NCBI RefSeq assembly: GCF_008304605.1
Contig: NZ_PIJY01000002.1
Span: 18,482 to 82,481 of the forward strand
DNA from: Oceanobacillus polygoni
Lineage (GTDB): Bacteria > Bacillota > Bacilli > Bacillales > Amphibacillaceae
Length of the DNA: 64,000 nucleotides
Reading direction: 5' to 3'
A program made the translations under genes and the position numbers. Positions 45,773-53,565 of the stretch are shown here, piece by piece; position 1 is the first letter of the stretch, and each line of letters opens with the position of its first letter. The notes under the pieces were generated by a model. That model was not told the DNA's origin. It did not search any database and saw nothing but the letters and a program-made list of their open reading frames with translations.

Positions 45773-45816
45773 AAAAGGATTAGCCGCATGTTTTACAAAC
45801 ATCAGCTAATCCTTTT
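45773..45816. terminator. Bidirectional terminator
   Basis: AAAAGGATTAGC (45773-45784) pairs with GCTAATCCTTTT (45805-45816). It serves acyP on the plus strand and the ABC operon on the minus strand. Confidence 0.85.
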
Positions 45817-45823
45817 CACTTGT

Positions 45824-46618
45824 TTATTCTTTCCACGGAATCAGTTTATTCTCCAGCCACCTTAAAGCCCGATTAAAAATTAAGCCAAGAAGGGACAGAA
45901 TAAGCACTCCAACCATGAGCTTCGATGTAATCATTAAGTTCCCGTAATGGAGCACCATGGAACCAATACCTTCCTGGGCAGCGATCATTTCTGCCGATAC
46001 GAGTAACAGGAGAGATGTTCCAGCTGCGAGCTTCAACCCGGCAAATATCATTGGGAGAGCCCCAGGTAAAATTACCTTGCGAATCACATTAATTCGATTA
46101 GACCCAAAGGTGACGGCAGCTTTCACAAGCATCGGATCGACACTCTTTACTCCGGAAAATGTATTGATAACAACAGGGAAGAAGACACCAAGTGCAATAA
46201 TCGTTACTTTAGATAATTCGCCAATCCCTAACCATAGGATAAATAAAGGTAGTAAAGCGATTTTCGGAATAGGGTAAATCGCATAAACAATCGGTGTTCC
46301 GATCGCGTCGGCAGTTCGAAAGAAGCCAATAATCAGTCCGATTAAAATACCGCAAGCAGCTCCGATGGCATAGCCAAGAACAATTCGATAGAGACTCGCA
46401 GTCAGGTTGCCGTATATTTCACCACTTACAAGCATTTCCCATCCTGTGATAACAATGTTAGATGGTGCAGGTAGAAATAATGGGGAAACGATTCCGATTC
46501 GAGATACGATTTCCCACAGGACTAAAATGCCTGCTATGCCTAAAAAGGAAGTGTAGAATGGAACTTTTTTATCCAGAAATGCAACTCGGTTCGTAATGAC
46601 TTGTTTTTGTTTTTCCAT
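45824..46618 (-). CDS. ABC permease, SsuC/TauC/NrtB family
   Basis: Inner-membrane subunit of 264 residues with about six helices. Typical features are the early PLFLPAPSNIVITGWEMLVSG and the loop LVKAAVTFGSNRINVIRKVILPGALP, which contacts the ATPase. The family imports sulfonates, nitrate, taurine or pyrimidine precursors. It is the last gene of a three-gene minus-strand operon, six bases after the ATPase. Confidence 0.87.
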   Translation of the reverse strand: MEKQKQVITNRVAFLDKKVPFYTSFLGIAGILVLWEIVSRIGIVSPLFLPAPSNIVITGWEMLVSGEIYGNLTASLYRIVLGYAIGAACGILIGLIIGFFRTADAIGTPIVYAIYPIPKIALLPLFILWLGIGELSKVTIIALGVFFPVVINTFSGVKSVDPMLVKAAVTFGSNRINVIRKVILPGALPMIFAGLKLAAGTSLLLLVSAEMIAAQEGIGSMVLHYGNLMITSKLMVGVLILSLLGLIFNRALRWLENKLIPWKE

Positions 46619-46624
46619 TTGCTA

Positions 46625-47395
46625 TCACTCCTTCAGGGCCGCTTCAGCATCATGCCGAATGAGCTGCCAAATTTCATCTGCGTATTTGCTTGATTGTTCG
46701 CGATATTTTTCATCGTTTCTTCCCGTTTTGGGCAAATCGATGTTAATAATCTCTTTAATTTGACCTGGGTGTCTCGATAATACGATGACACGATCAGCTA
46801 AATAAACCGCTTCTTCAATGTTATGTGTCACATAAAGCGTGCTTAATTTTGTGCGATTCCAAATGGTGAGCAGCTCCTCCTGCATGAGGGTACGCGTCTG
46901 GGCATCCAAGGCAGAGAAAGGCTCGTCCATTAATAATAAGTCCGGTTCCACCGCTAAAGCTCTGGCAATGCCAGCCCGCTGCTTCATACCACCCGATAAT
47001 TGTTTTGGATAAGCATCCTTGAAATCAGTTAATCCAACCATATCAATATAGTGATTGCCGATTTCTTGTTGTTGTTTTTTGGAGACGCCTCTTTCTTGCA
47101 AACCATAGACAACATTTTCAAAAACAGTACGCCATGGGAAAAGGGCGATTTCCTGAAAGACAATACCTAGATTCGGATTACTTTCTTTAATTCCCTCAAA
47201 GTAAACACTACCACTCGTTGGGGACAATAAGCCGCCTACGATGTTCAACAAAGTTGACTTTCCGCATCCACTTGGACCGACAAGGACAACAAATTCCTCT
47301 TCTTCAATAGTAAAATTGATATCTTTTAATGCAGTAACTTCTTTCTTTTTTGAATCAATAAACGTTTTTTCTACATTCTCGATGACGATGCTCAT
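46625..47395 (-). CDS. ABC ATPase, SsuB/TauB family
   Basis: ATPase of 256 residues without a TOBE domain, as usual for this branch. Walker A is GPSGCGKSTLLNIVGG, signature QLSGGMKQRAGIARAL, Walker B LLLMDEPFSALDAQT, and switch LYVTHNIEEAVYLADR. The starting ATG is nine bases after the binding-protein stop. Confidence 0.9.
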   Translation of the reverse strand: MSIVIENVEKTFIDSKKKEVTALKDINFTIEEEEFVVLVGPSGCGKSTLLNIVGGLLSPTSGSVYFEGIKESNPNLGIVFQEIALFPWRTVFENVVYGLQERGVSKKQQQEIGNHYIDMVGLTDFKDAYPKQLSGGMKQRAGIARALAVEPDLLLMDEPFSALDAQTRTLMQEELLTIWNRTKLSTLYVTHNIEEAVYLADRVIVLSRHPGQIKEIINIDLPKTGRNDEKYREQSSKYADEIWQLIRHDAEAALKE

Positions 47396-47404
47396 TGTTG
47401 TTCA

Positions 47405-48457
47405 CTACTCCAATTCTTTTATTGCTTGGTCGAGAAGGTCTGTATTTACAATTTCGTCTGCATCAATCGGTACTGCGATGAGCTCTTCCTTTGCATACCA
47501 ATCAATTTGGGTTTGGATATCGGGTGCGAGCAGCTGACCATAAGGATCCATGTATGGCAGGCCACGTTCAATAATAGCTGGTTCCTGGTCCGTGTATTCC
47601 GCAATGATTTGGATAACTTCATCGTAATTTTCACCAGGTACAATCTCACCGTTTTCCTTTGTCAGTACAGCGTCATAATAGTATTGTGTTGCTTTTGCAT
47701 ATGCTTTCAGAAATTTAGTCGCAGCTTCTGTATCGCCAGCAAACGATTTAGAGAAAAATATTCCAGACGTTTGATAGTCGATCACATCACCAACTTGTGT
47801 AATTACCTTGCCATACCCTTCATCTAATACCATCGTAATATTTGGTTCGTTTAACAATACCGCATCCACTTGCTTGCTTTGCAATGTCTCCATTAGACCT
47901 GGAATACTGTTAACAGGAACCATTTCCACATCAGCTGACGTTAGCCCATGTTCTTCTAGCAATCTACCAGCCATGTAATGAAAGGTTGATCCAGTTTGCG
48001 TAATGCCAATCTTCTTATCCTTTAAATCTTCAACTGTTTCGATATCCGAGTCACTATGTACTAATAATGCTGTCGAGGAATAGCCTTCCTGTTCTCTTCC
48101 TTTGTCCGCAACAATGACTAGTTCTTCACCGCCAGCAACCATATTGTATAGGCTTGCTGTAATCCCAGTTGCGCCCACATCCACATCGCCGCCCGCTGTC
48201 GCTACGGCAATCGGCTGTGCAGCTTCAAACCAGCTAACCTGTGCATCAATGCCTTCCTCTTCAAAGTAGCCTTTTTCAAGTGCAATAAATAATGGCGCGG
48301 AGCTTGTCAACTTCAACATTCCGATATCAACGGAAGCCTGTTCTGTATCCGAATCTGTTGAGCCTGTTGAACCGTTTGATGACTCTTGTCCACAAGCTGC
48401 AAGCATACATGCTAAAAATAGTGCTGAAATAAGTGCAAAAGCAGTTCTTTTTCTCAT
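47405..48457 (-). CDS. Substrate-binding lipoprotein, SsuA/ThiY-like (NMT1 fold)
   Basis: Lipoprotein of 350 residues with lipobox Cys22 (ACMLAACGQ). The NMT1/SsuA fold is shown by SAPLFIALEKGYFEEEGID, DVDVGATGITASL and the DLKDKKIGITQTGST loop. Ligands of this fold include sulfonates, taurine, nitrate and thiamine pyrimidine. No thiamine riboswitch or S-box is seen, so the ligand is undecided. A terminator-like hairpin lies in its leader at 48504-48544, suggesting attenuation. GGGGG in AAAGGGGGAAC is the ribosome site. Confidence 0.85.
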   Translation of the reverse strand: MRKRTAFALISALFLACMLAACGQESSNGSTGSTDSDTEQASVDIGMLKLTSSAPLFIALEKGYFEEEGIDAQVSWFEAAQPIAVATAGGDVDVGATGITASLYNMVAGGEELVIVADKGREQEGYSSTALLVHSDSDIETVEDLKDKKIGITQTGSTFHYMAGRLLEEHGLTSADVEMVPVNSIPGLMETLQSKQVDAVLLNEPNITMVLDEGYGKVITQVGDVIDYQTSGIFFSKSFAGDTEAATKFLKAYAKATQYYYDAVLTKENGEIVPGENYDEVIQIIAEYTDQEPAIIERGLPYMDPYGQLLAPDIQTQIDWYAKEELIAVPIDADEIVNTDLLDQAIKELE

Positions 48458-48503
48458 CTTGCTGTTCCCCCTTTAGTTTTCAAGTGTCATAATAAAAAGA
48501 AAA

Positions 48504-48544
48504 TTAAAAAAGCACAGGCGGCTGCCAACTAAAACAGCTGTGCT
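48504..48544 (-). promoter_or_regulatory. Terminator in the leader of the SsuABC-like operon
   Basis: On the minus strand, AGCACAG and CTGTGCT close a hairpin followed by T6, about 50 bases before the binding-protein start. A competing pairing (AAACTA with TTAGTT) overlaps its 5' side. No gene lies upstream on this strand, so the hairpin most likely attenuates the operon. The ligand or factor is unknown. Confidence 0.55.
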
Positions 48545-48692
48545 AGTTTAATAAGATTTTTATAAGGATAGCATAAATAAAACAATGATTCCATATAATT
48601 GTTGAAAAAATAGAAACTTTGTTGGTTTATTGGAGTGTTTGGCGATTAAGGGTCGATGGTGTACCGAAATTTTAGATGCAAGAGGTTTTTGG

Positions 48693-48738
48693 TTGCATCT
48701 TTTGCCTAAAGTGATATAATACGTAATCATTACGATTT
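48693..48738 (+). promoter_or_regulatory. Distal promoter with Zur box 1
   Basis: TTGCAT (48693-48698) and TATAAT (48715-48720) are spaced 16 bases apart. A Zur-like palindrome centred on 48728 (ACGTAAT-C-ATTACGATTT) overlaps the -10. It matches the Bacillus Zur consensus AAATCGTAATnATTACGATTT except for two bases in the left arm. It lies about 240 bases before the first cluster gene. The leader between the boxes shows no gene, only a direct repeat of ATCATTTA(AT)AGTAGTAAG. Confidence 0.7.
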
Positions 48739-48927
48739 ACGCGTTGAAGAAAAATGATCGAGCATAGGAAGAGTGAATTCATTTAGGTTAGGGGATAGCA
48801 GTAAATCGCTTTAATCATTTAATAGTAGTAAGCTCTTTTAATATCATTTAGTAGTAAGGACTTCCGTAAAGAGAGACTTACTAAGCTGTTCCGTAAATAT
48901 GCATGAAACAAAAAATTTTTGAATTAT

Positions 48928-48946
48928 AATCGTAATGATTACGATT
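48928..48946 (+). promoter_or_regulatory. Zur box 2 at the start of the zinc-starvation operon
   Basis: AATCGTAATGATTACGATT is a perfect 9-1-9 palindrome and fits the Bacillus Zur box. It overlaps TATAAT at 48925-48930 and sits just before the AAGGAGGA ribosome site of the first gene. Zinc-loaded Zur should block transcription of 48963-54747. Confidence 0.88.
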
Positions 48947-48962
48947 TACGAAGGAGGACTTC

Positions 48963-50078
48963 ATGAATAAGCATTTTGATGTTCTTATCGTTGGAGCTGG
49001 AGCTTCTGGGATTGGGGTAGGCATATTGCTAAAGCAAATGGGTTGTGAAAATTTTTGCATGATAGACAAGGGGGATATAGGAGAAACATTTCGCAGGTGG
49101 CCAAAAGAAATGAGGTTTATAACTCCTTCTTTTCCATCTCAAGGATTTGGTCAGACAGACCTTAACGCGGTTGCTCCTAAAACTTCTCCTGCTTATACGC
49201 TAGATGAAGAACATCCTACAGGAGAAGAATATGCAGAATATCTAGAAGTCCTGGCAGACCACTATCAATTACCGATACGAACCAAATTGGAAGTAAAAGA
49301 AATTATGAAACATGACGACCAATCATTTGAGGTAGTAACTTCTAAAGGAAAATTATTTAGTAAATTTATTGTTTGGGCGGCGGGGGAGTACCAATACCCA
49401 GATTTCGACGTTTTCCCAGGTGCAGACTACTGTATTCATAGTAGTCAGGTTCATTCTTGGGAGGAAATGAAAGCAGATGACTATCTTGTAATAGGCGGCT
49501 ATGAAAGCGGGATTGATGCAGTGTATCAATTGAATAGATTCAACAAAAAATCTCGACTTTTAGCTAAAACTTCAACATGGGAAATTGATAGTAGTGATCC
49601 TAGCATTGTTTTATCTCCATATACATTTAGTCGAATGAGAGAAGCACAAGACGATGGCAGAATCGAGATTTATGAGGACCAAACGGTTAGCTCTGTCATG
49701 AAGAAAGATGATACTTATTATGTAGATACACGAGAAGGTCAGCAATATACCACACGAACTTCTCCGATACTAGCGACGGGATTCAAGGGTAGTACATCTA
49801 TGATTTCCCATCTTTTTAAATTTGGAGAACATGGAAAACCGCTCGTTAATGAACAAGATGAATCAACTTCCTGTCAAGGGTTATTCCTTTGTGGGCCTGA
49901 ACTTAGGCATGGTAGTCACGTGTTTTGTTATATATACAAGTTCCGTCAACGATACGCAGTACTTGCTGAAGCAATTGGTTCTCGACTAAATCTAAACTTG
50001 GATATTCTTGATTTTTATCAGAAGGAAAATTTTTATCTGGATGACCTTTCAGGTTGTGGAGAGCGCTGTGAATGTTGA
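48963..50078 (+). CDS. CzcO-like FAD/NAD(P)-dependent oxidoreductase with Cys-rich tail
   Basis: Flavoprotein of 371 residues. The N-terminal FAD site is VLIVGAGASGIGVGILLKQ (8-26). A second dinucleotide site, DYLVIGGYESGIDAVYQL, lies near 178. The conserved WAAGEYQYPDF and a terminal GxxxRHGSHVFCYIYKFRQR-like region follow. It resembles CzcO/YpdA-type proteins found near metal-resistance genes. The last residues, CGERCEC, form a metal-ligand-like tail. It is the first gene behind Zur box 2, and its end overlaps the FeoB-like gene. Role in zinc limitation is unknown; a reductase for cysteine pairs or a metal complex is plausible. Confidence 0.78.
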   Translation: MNKHFDVLIVGAGASGIGVGILLKQMGCENFCMIDKGDIGETFRRWPKEMRFITPSFPSQGFGQTDLNAVAPKTSPAYTLDEEHPTGEEYAEYLEVLADHYQLPIRTKLEVKEIMKHDDQSFEVVTSKGKLFSKFIVWAAGEYQYPDFDVFPGADYCIHSSQVHSWEEMKADDYLVIGGYESGIDAVYQLNRFNKKSRLLAKTSTWEIDSSDPSIVLSPYTFSRMREAQDDGRIEIYEDQTVSSVMKKDDTYYVDTREGQQYTTRTSPILATGFKGSTSMISHLFKFGEHGKPLVNEQDESTSCQGLFLCGPELRHGSHVFCYIYKFRQRYAVLAEAIGSRLNLNLDILDFYQKENFYLDDLSGCGERCEC

Positions 50079-51744
50079 AAAAGTTAAAAACAGAATGGAT
50101 AATTTGATTGCTTTAGTAGGACTTGAATCCGTAGGTAAGTCTGCATTATTCAGACATATGACTGGTCATCAAACAGGAGTTGAAACCAATGTAAAAGGAT
50201 CAACTGTCGTTCTTACGCGCAGAGGATTGAAACGAAATGCTGAAGTAGAACTAGTCGATACACCGGGGATTCGTTTTAAAGATGATAGCATGACTACGAG
50301 AATGACCTTGGGTGAAATTAAGTTTTTGGAAGAGATTATTATAGTTGTGAAATCTCCTCATTTAAAGAATGATCTTCTGTTATTAGAAGAACAGCTCCAT
50401 CTGAGAGGGAAAAAAGTTACAGTTATAGCTACTCACAAAGATATATATGAACCGAGTGATGAAGAAAAGCATTTTATAAAGGATTTGTTGAACGTACCGG
50501 TTATCTGGTGTAATAGCCGTTCTATGGACGAAGCAGAACAAGATGAATTATGGGAAGCTATACAAGACGCATCACCATGGAAGCTAAACAGTAGTTTGCT
50601 CCATTTTCTGCCTTCAGATTCTGAAGCAGAAAATAAAAATTGGTTGGAAATAGTACTGAGTCAAAAGATGATTGGCCCTTTATTAGCTTTACTCTTAATC
50701 ATAAGTATGTTTGCTTTTCCTGTATTTCTTGCATACCTATTATCGAATTACGTAGAACCGATTTCAGAAGAGATGATTATAGCTCCATTAAAGGAATACG
50801 CCGTTCATTTTCCTGAGTTTTTCCAAGTTTTATTAATAGGAGACTATGGCGCATTAACCCTTGGATGGTATTCGTTTCTATGGGCTTTTCCAGTAGTCTT
50901 TTTCATCGGTCTTAGTGTTGCAATTACAGAAGAAACAGGTATACAGGAACATATAACGCATGCATTAAATCCATGGCTGATGAAAATCGGACTAACTGGA
51001 AGAGACTTGATACCAGTTTTGACTGGCTATGGCTGTAATGTTGTGGCTGTTATGCAAAGCAGAAGCTGCAGTAGCTGTACGCGAGCTTCATGCATCTCTA
51101 TGATTTCGTTTGGCTCTGCTTGCAGTTATCAAATTGGGGCAACATTATCATTGTTCGGTTCAGCTGGAAAACCAATATTATTTTTCCCCTATATACTGAT
51201 TTTGTTTATTGTAGGTGCTATTCACACAAGGGTATGGAATAAGAATTCTTTACCGCTAACTCCAGTGTCATCTCTGCCCTACTTGCAGTCAATTACGTGG
51301 AGAGGAACTGCTTTTCGCTTAAAAGGAATGCTAAAACAATTCTTTACACAAGCTATGCCAATTTTTATCATAATTTGTTTAGTCGCTTCTATTTTTGATT
51401 ATTTGAATTTAATGAAAGGCTTATCTGCTGTGATTACGCCTATATTGGTGTTGTTTTCCTTACCAGTGGATGTTGCTCCTGGTGTGATTTTCTCTGTTTT
51501 TAGAAAAGATGGCATGATGGTATTGAACGAGGGTCAAGGTTCCCTGCTTCAGAGTTTGGAGACATGGCAACTATTTATAACCGTATATTTAGCTTCAACC
51601 TTATCTTCCTGTTTAGTAACTCTGTTCACGATTTACAAAGAATTAGGCGGGAGACACGCTGTAAAACTGCTAGGAAAACAAATGATTACGTCAATCATAA
51701 GTACATTGCTATTAGCTATCGTTTTATATACTTATTTTAATTGA
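50068..51744 (+). CDS. FeoB-like membrane GTPase, cysteine-enriched (candidate Zn2+ importer)
   Basis: Protein of 558 residues from GTG 50068 (GGAGAG just upstream; ATG 50095 is the alternative). The N-terminal G domain has LVGLESVGKS (G1), DTPG (G3) and THKD where G4 NKxD is normal. The FeoB membrane core follows from about 195. The FeoB gate TGYGC is kept (Cys323), but the next stretch, SRSCSSCTRASC (Cys334, 337, 342) and Cys352, is far richer in Cys than ordinary FeoB. It lacks part of the usual FeoB length (about 660). Control by Zur and adjacent COG0523 genes suggest zinc rather than iron, which is inference. Confidence 0.78.
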   Translation: MNVEKVKNRMDNLIALVGLESVGKSALFRHMTGHQTGVETNVKGSTVVLTRRGLKRNAEVELVDTPGIRFKDDSMTTRMTLGEIKFLEEIIIVVKSPHLKNDLLLLEEQLHLRGKKVTVIATHKDIYEPSDEEKHFIKDLLNVPVIWCNSRSMDEAEQDELWEAIQDASPWKLNSSLLHFLPSDSEAENKNWLEIVLSQKMIGPLLALLLIISMFAFPVFLAYLLSNYVEPISEEMIIAPLKEYAVHFPEFFQVLLIGDYGALTLGWYSFLWAFPVVFFIGLSVAITEETGIQEHITHALNPWLMKIGLTGRDLIPVLTGYGCNVVAVMQSRSCSSCTRASCISMISFGSACSYQIGATLSLFGSAGKPILFFPYILILFIVGAIHTRVWNKNSLPLTPVSSLPYLQSITWRGTAFRLKGMLKQFFTQAMPIFIIICLVASIFDYLNLMKGLSAVITPILVLFSLPVDVAPGVIFSVFRKDGMMVLNEGQGSLLQSLETWQLFITVYLASTLSSCLVTLFTIYKELGGRHAVKLLGKQMITSIISTLLLAIVLYTYFN

Positions 51745-51762
51745 ATACGAAGGAGGAAGCGT

Positions 51763-52965
51763 ATGGAAAAGAAAATACCTGTTACCGTTTTAAGTGGCTA
51801 TTTAGGGTCGGGAAAAACAACACTGCTAAACCATCTATTAAATAATCGTCATGGACTGAAAGTGGCTGTTATTGTAAACGATATGAGTGAAATTAACATT
51901 GATGCCGATATAGTAGAGAAGGGTGGCCACTTTTCAAGGACGGAAGAGAACTTAGTTGAGATGTCTAACGGCTGTATTTGCTGTACGTTAAGGGAGGATC
52001 TACTGATAGAGGTTGAGAAAATCGCAAAGGCGGGCAATATCGATTATATCCTAATCGAATCTACTGGAATAAGCGAACCTGTACCAGTTGCTCAGACATT
52101 CTCCTATATTGATGAGGAACTGGGTATCGATCTTACTCAGTTTTGCCGTCTCGATACGATGGTCACTGTCGTTGATGCATATCGCTTTTGGTATGATTAT
52201 GAATCTGGTGATCGGCTGCTTGATAGAAAGCAAGCGATAGGGACAGAAGACGATCGTAATCTTGCAGATTTGCTAATCGATCAAATCGAATTTTGTGATG
52301 TTCTTCTATTGAATAAATGCGATATGGTGACGGAAAAACAACTTCGTTCATTAACTAAAGTTATTCAAACATTGCAACCTGATGCCAAAATTATTCATAC
52401 AACATTTGGCAAGGTTAATCCAACAGAAATCTTAAATACCCGTCGGTTTAATTTTGAAACGGCTAGTCAATCAGCTGGATGGCTAAAAGAATTAATGGCA
52501 GGCCCGGAAGAGCATACACCAGAAACAGAGGAATATGGAATTAACTCCTTTGTGTATAGTCGAAGAATTCCATTTAATTCGAAGCGTTTTTATGATTGGA
52601 TTAGGCAAATGCCAATGTCAATTGTACGTGCGAAAGGGATTGCGTGGTGTGCGACGAGGAATGATTTGGCTCTCCTTCTCTCCCAAGCTGGTCCTTCGGT
52701 CTCTATTGAACCAGTCTCTTATTGGGTAGCTTCACTTCCAGAAGTACAAAAAGAACAGACGATCAAGCAAAACCCAAATATATTAAACGATTGGGATTCG
52801 GAATTTGGGGATCGAAAGACAAATCTTGTATTTATTGGCGTTGATCTGGAAAAAGGAACGATTATTCGGGAGCTTGATCAATGCCTGCTTACACCAGAAG
52901 AGATGGACATGGAATGGTCTGAGATGGGAGATCCATTTGTTTGGGAGTTGAGAAATCGTAATTAA
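51763..52965 (+). CDS. COG0523 metal-chaperone GTPase, copy 1 (ZagA/YciC-like)
   Basis: G3E-family GTPase of 400 residues that delivers zinc to client proteins. Walker A is SGYLGSGKTTLLNHLL (11-26). The metal-binding CxCC motif is Cys71/73/74 (NGCICCTLRED). ESTGISEPVPVA and LLNKCDMV (NKxD) are present. A C-terminal CobW domain lies at about 255-380. B. subtilis YciC/ZagA is a Zur target, as expected here. It starts at ATG after AAGGAGGAAG. A close paralogue lies two genes on. Confidence 0.92.
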   Translation: MEKKIPVTVLSGYLGSGKTTLLNHLLNNRHGLKVAVIVNDMSEINIDADIVEKGGHFSRTEENLVEMSNGCICCTLREDLLIEVEKIAKAGNIDYILIESTGISEPVPVAQTFSYIDEELGIDLTQFCRLDTMVTVVDAYRFWYDYESGDRLLDRKQAIGTEDDRNLADLLIDQIEFCDVLLLNKCDMVTEKQLRSLTKVIQTLQPDAKIIHTTFGKVNPTEILNTRRFNFETASQSAGWLKELMAGPEEHTPETEEYGINSFVYSRRIPFNSKRFYDWIRQMPMSIVRAKGIAWCATRNDLALLLSQAGPSVSIEPVSYWVASLPEVQKEQTIKQNPNILNDWDSEFGDRKTNLVFIGVDLEKGTIIRELDQCLLTPEEMDMEWSEMGDPFVWELRNRN

Positions 52966-52985
52966 GTAAAAATGGAGGAATAGAA

Positions 52986-53534
52986 ATGATTTTATCGAGT
53001 CAAACCATTCTCAAAAAGCTAGAGAAAGGTGAGCTAGCTGTCGAACCTTTTAATCAGGCCAACATTCAGCCGGCGTCCATCGATCTAACGCTTGGCAGCC
53101 ATTTTATGACATTAAATGAACATAGCACAGGAAAATTATCCATGGGTGAGAGAGCTTCCTACCGTGATATTTATATAGGAGACCAAGAAACGATAATCAT
53201 TCCTCCTCATACCTTTATGCTTGCAACAACAAAAGAGTGGATTAAATTATCAACTCATGTCACTGGCTTTGTAGAAGGAAGGAGTTCTGTTGGGAGAATG
53301 GGACTTTTTGTACAAAATGCTGGATGGGTAGATCCTGGATTTGAAGGTCGGATTACGCTGGAGTTATATAACTCCAATCGTTTTCCAATTGAATTAATGG
53401 AAGGAAGAAGAATCTGTCAATTGGTTATGGCAGAAACGGATCAACCAACAAAACCGTATCAGGGTAAATATACAAAACAATCTAGTACGACTGCTAGCTG
53501 TATTTATATGGATGAGGAAAACCGCTCCAATTAA
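52986..53534 (+). CDS. dcd: dCTP deaminase
   Basis: Enzyme of 182 residues that deaminates dCTP to dUTP (or to dUMP in bifunctional members). Hallmarks are NIQPASIDLTLGSHF, EGRSSVGRMGL and the catalytic glutamate in GFEGRITLELYN. This trimeric fold needs no zinc. Most Bacillus instead use zinc-dependent dCMP deaminase. A dcd gene between two COG0523 genes behind a Zur box therefore looks like a zinc-free backup for thymidylate synthesis, parallel to FolE2 for FolE. That functional reading is inference; the enzyme family is clear. Confidence 0.9.
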   Translation: MILSSQTILKKLEKGELAVEPFNQANIQPASIDLTLGSHFMTLNEHSTGKLSMGERASYRDIYIGDQETIIIPPHTFMLATTKEWIKLSTHVTGFVEGRSSVGRMGLFVQNAGWVDPGFEGRITLELYNSNRFPIELMEGRRICQLVMAETDQPTKPYQGKYTKQSSTTASCIYMDEENRSN

Positions 53535-53565
53535 TTGTTGATTAAGGAATCTAGGAGGAAAATTA

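Noticed and set aside
45824..48457. Assigning the SsuABC-like transporter to thiamine precursor or sulfonate uptake
   Set aside because: No TPP riboswitch, S-box or neighbouring enzyme supports one ligand over another.
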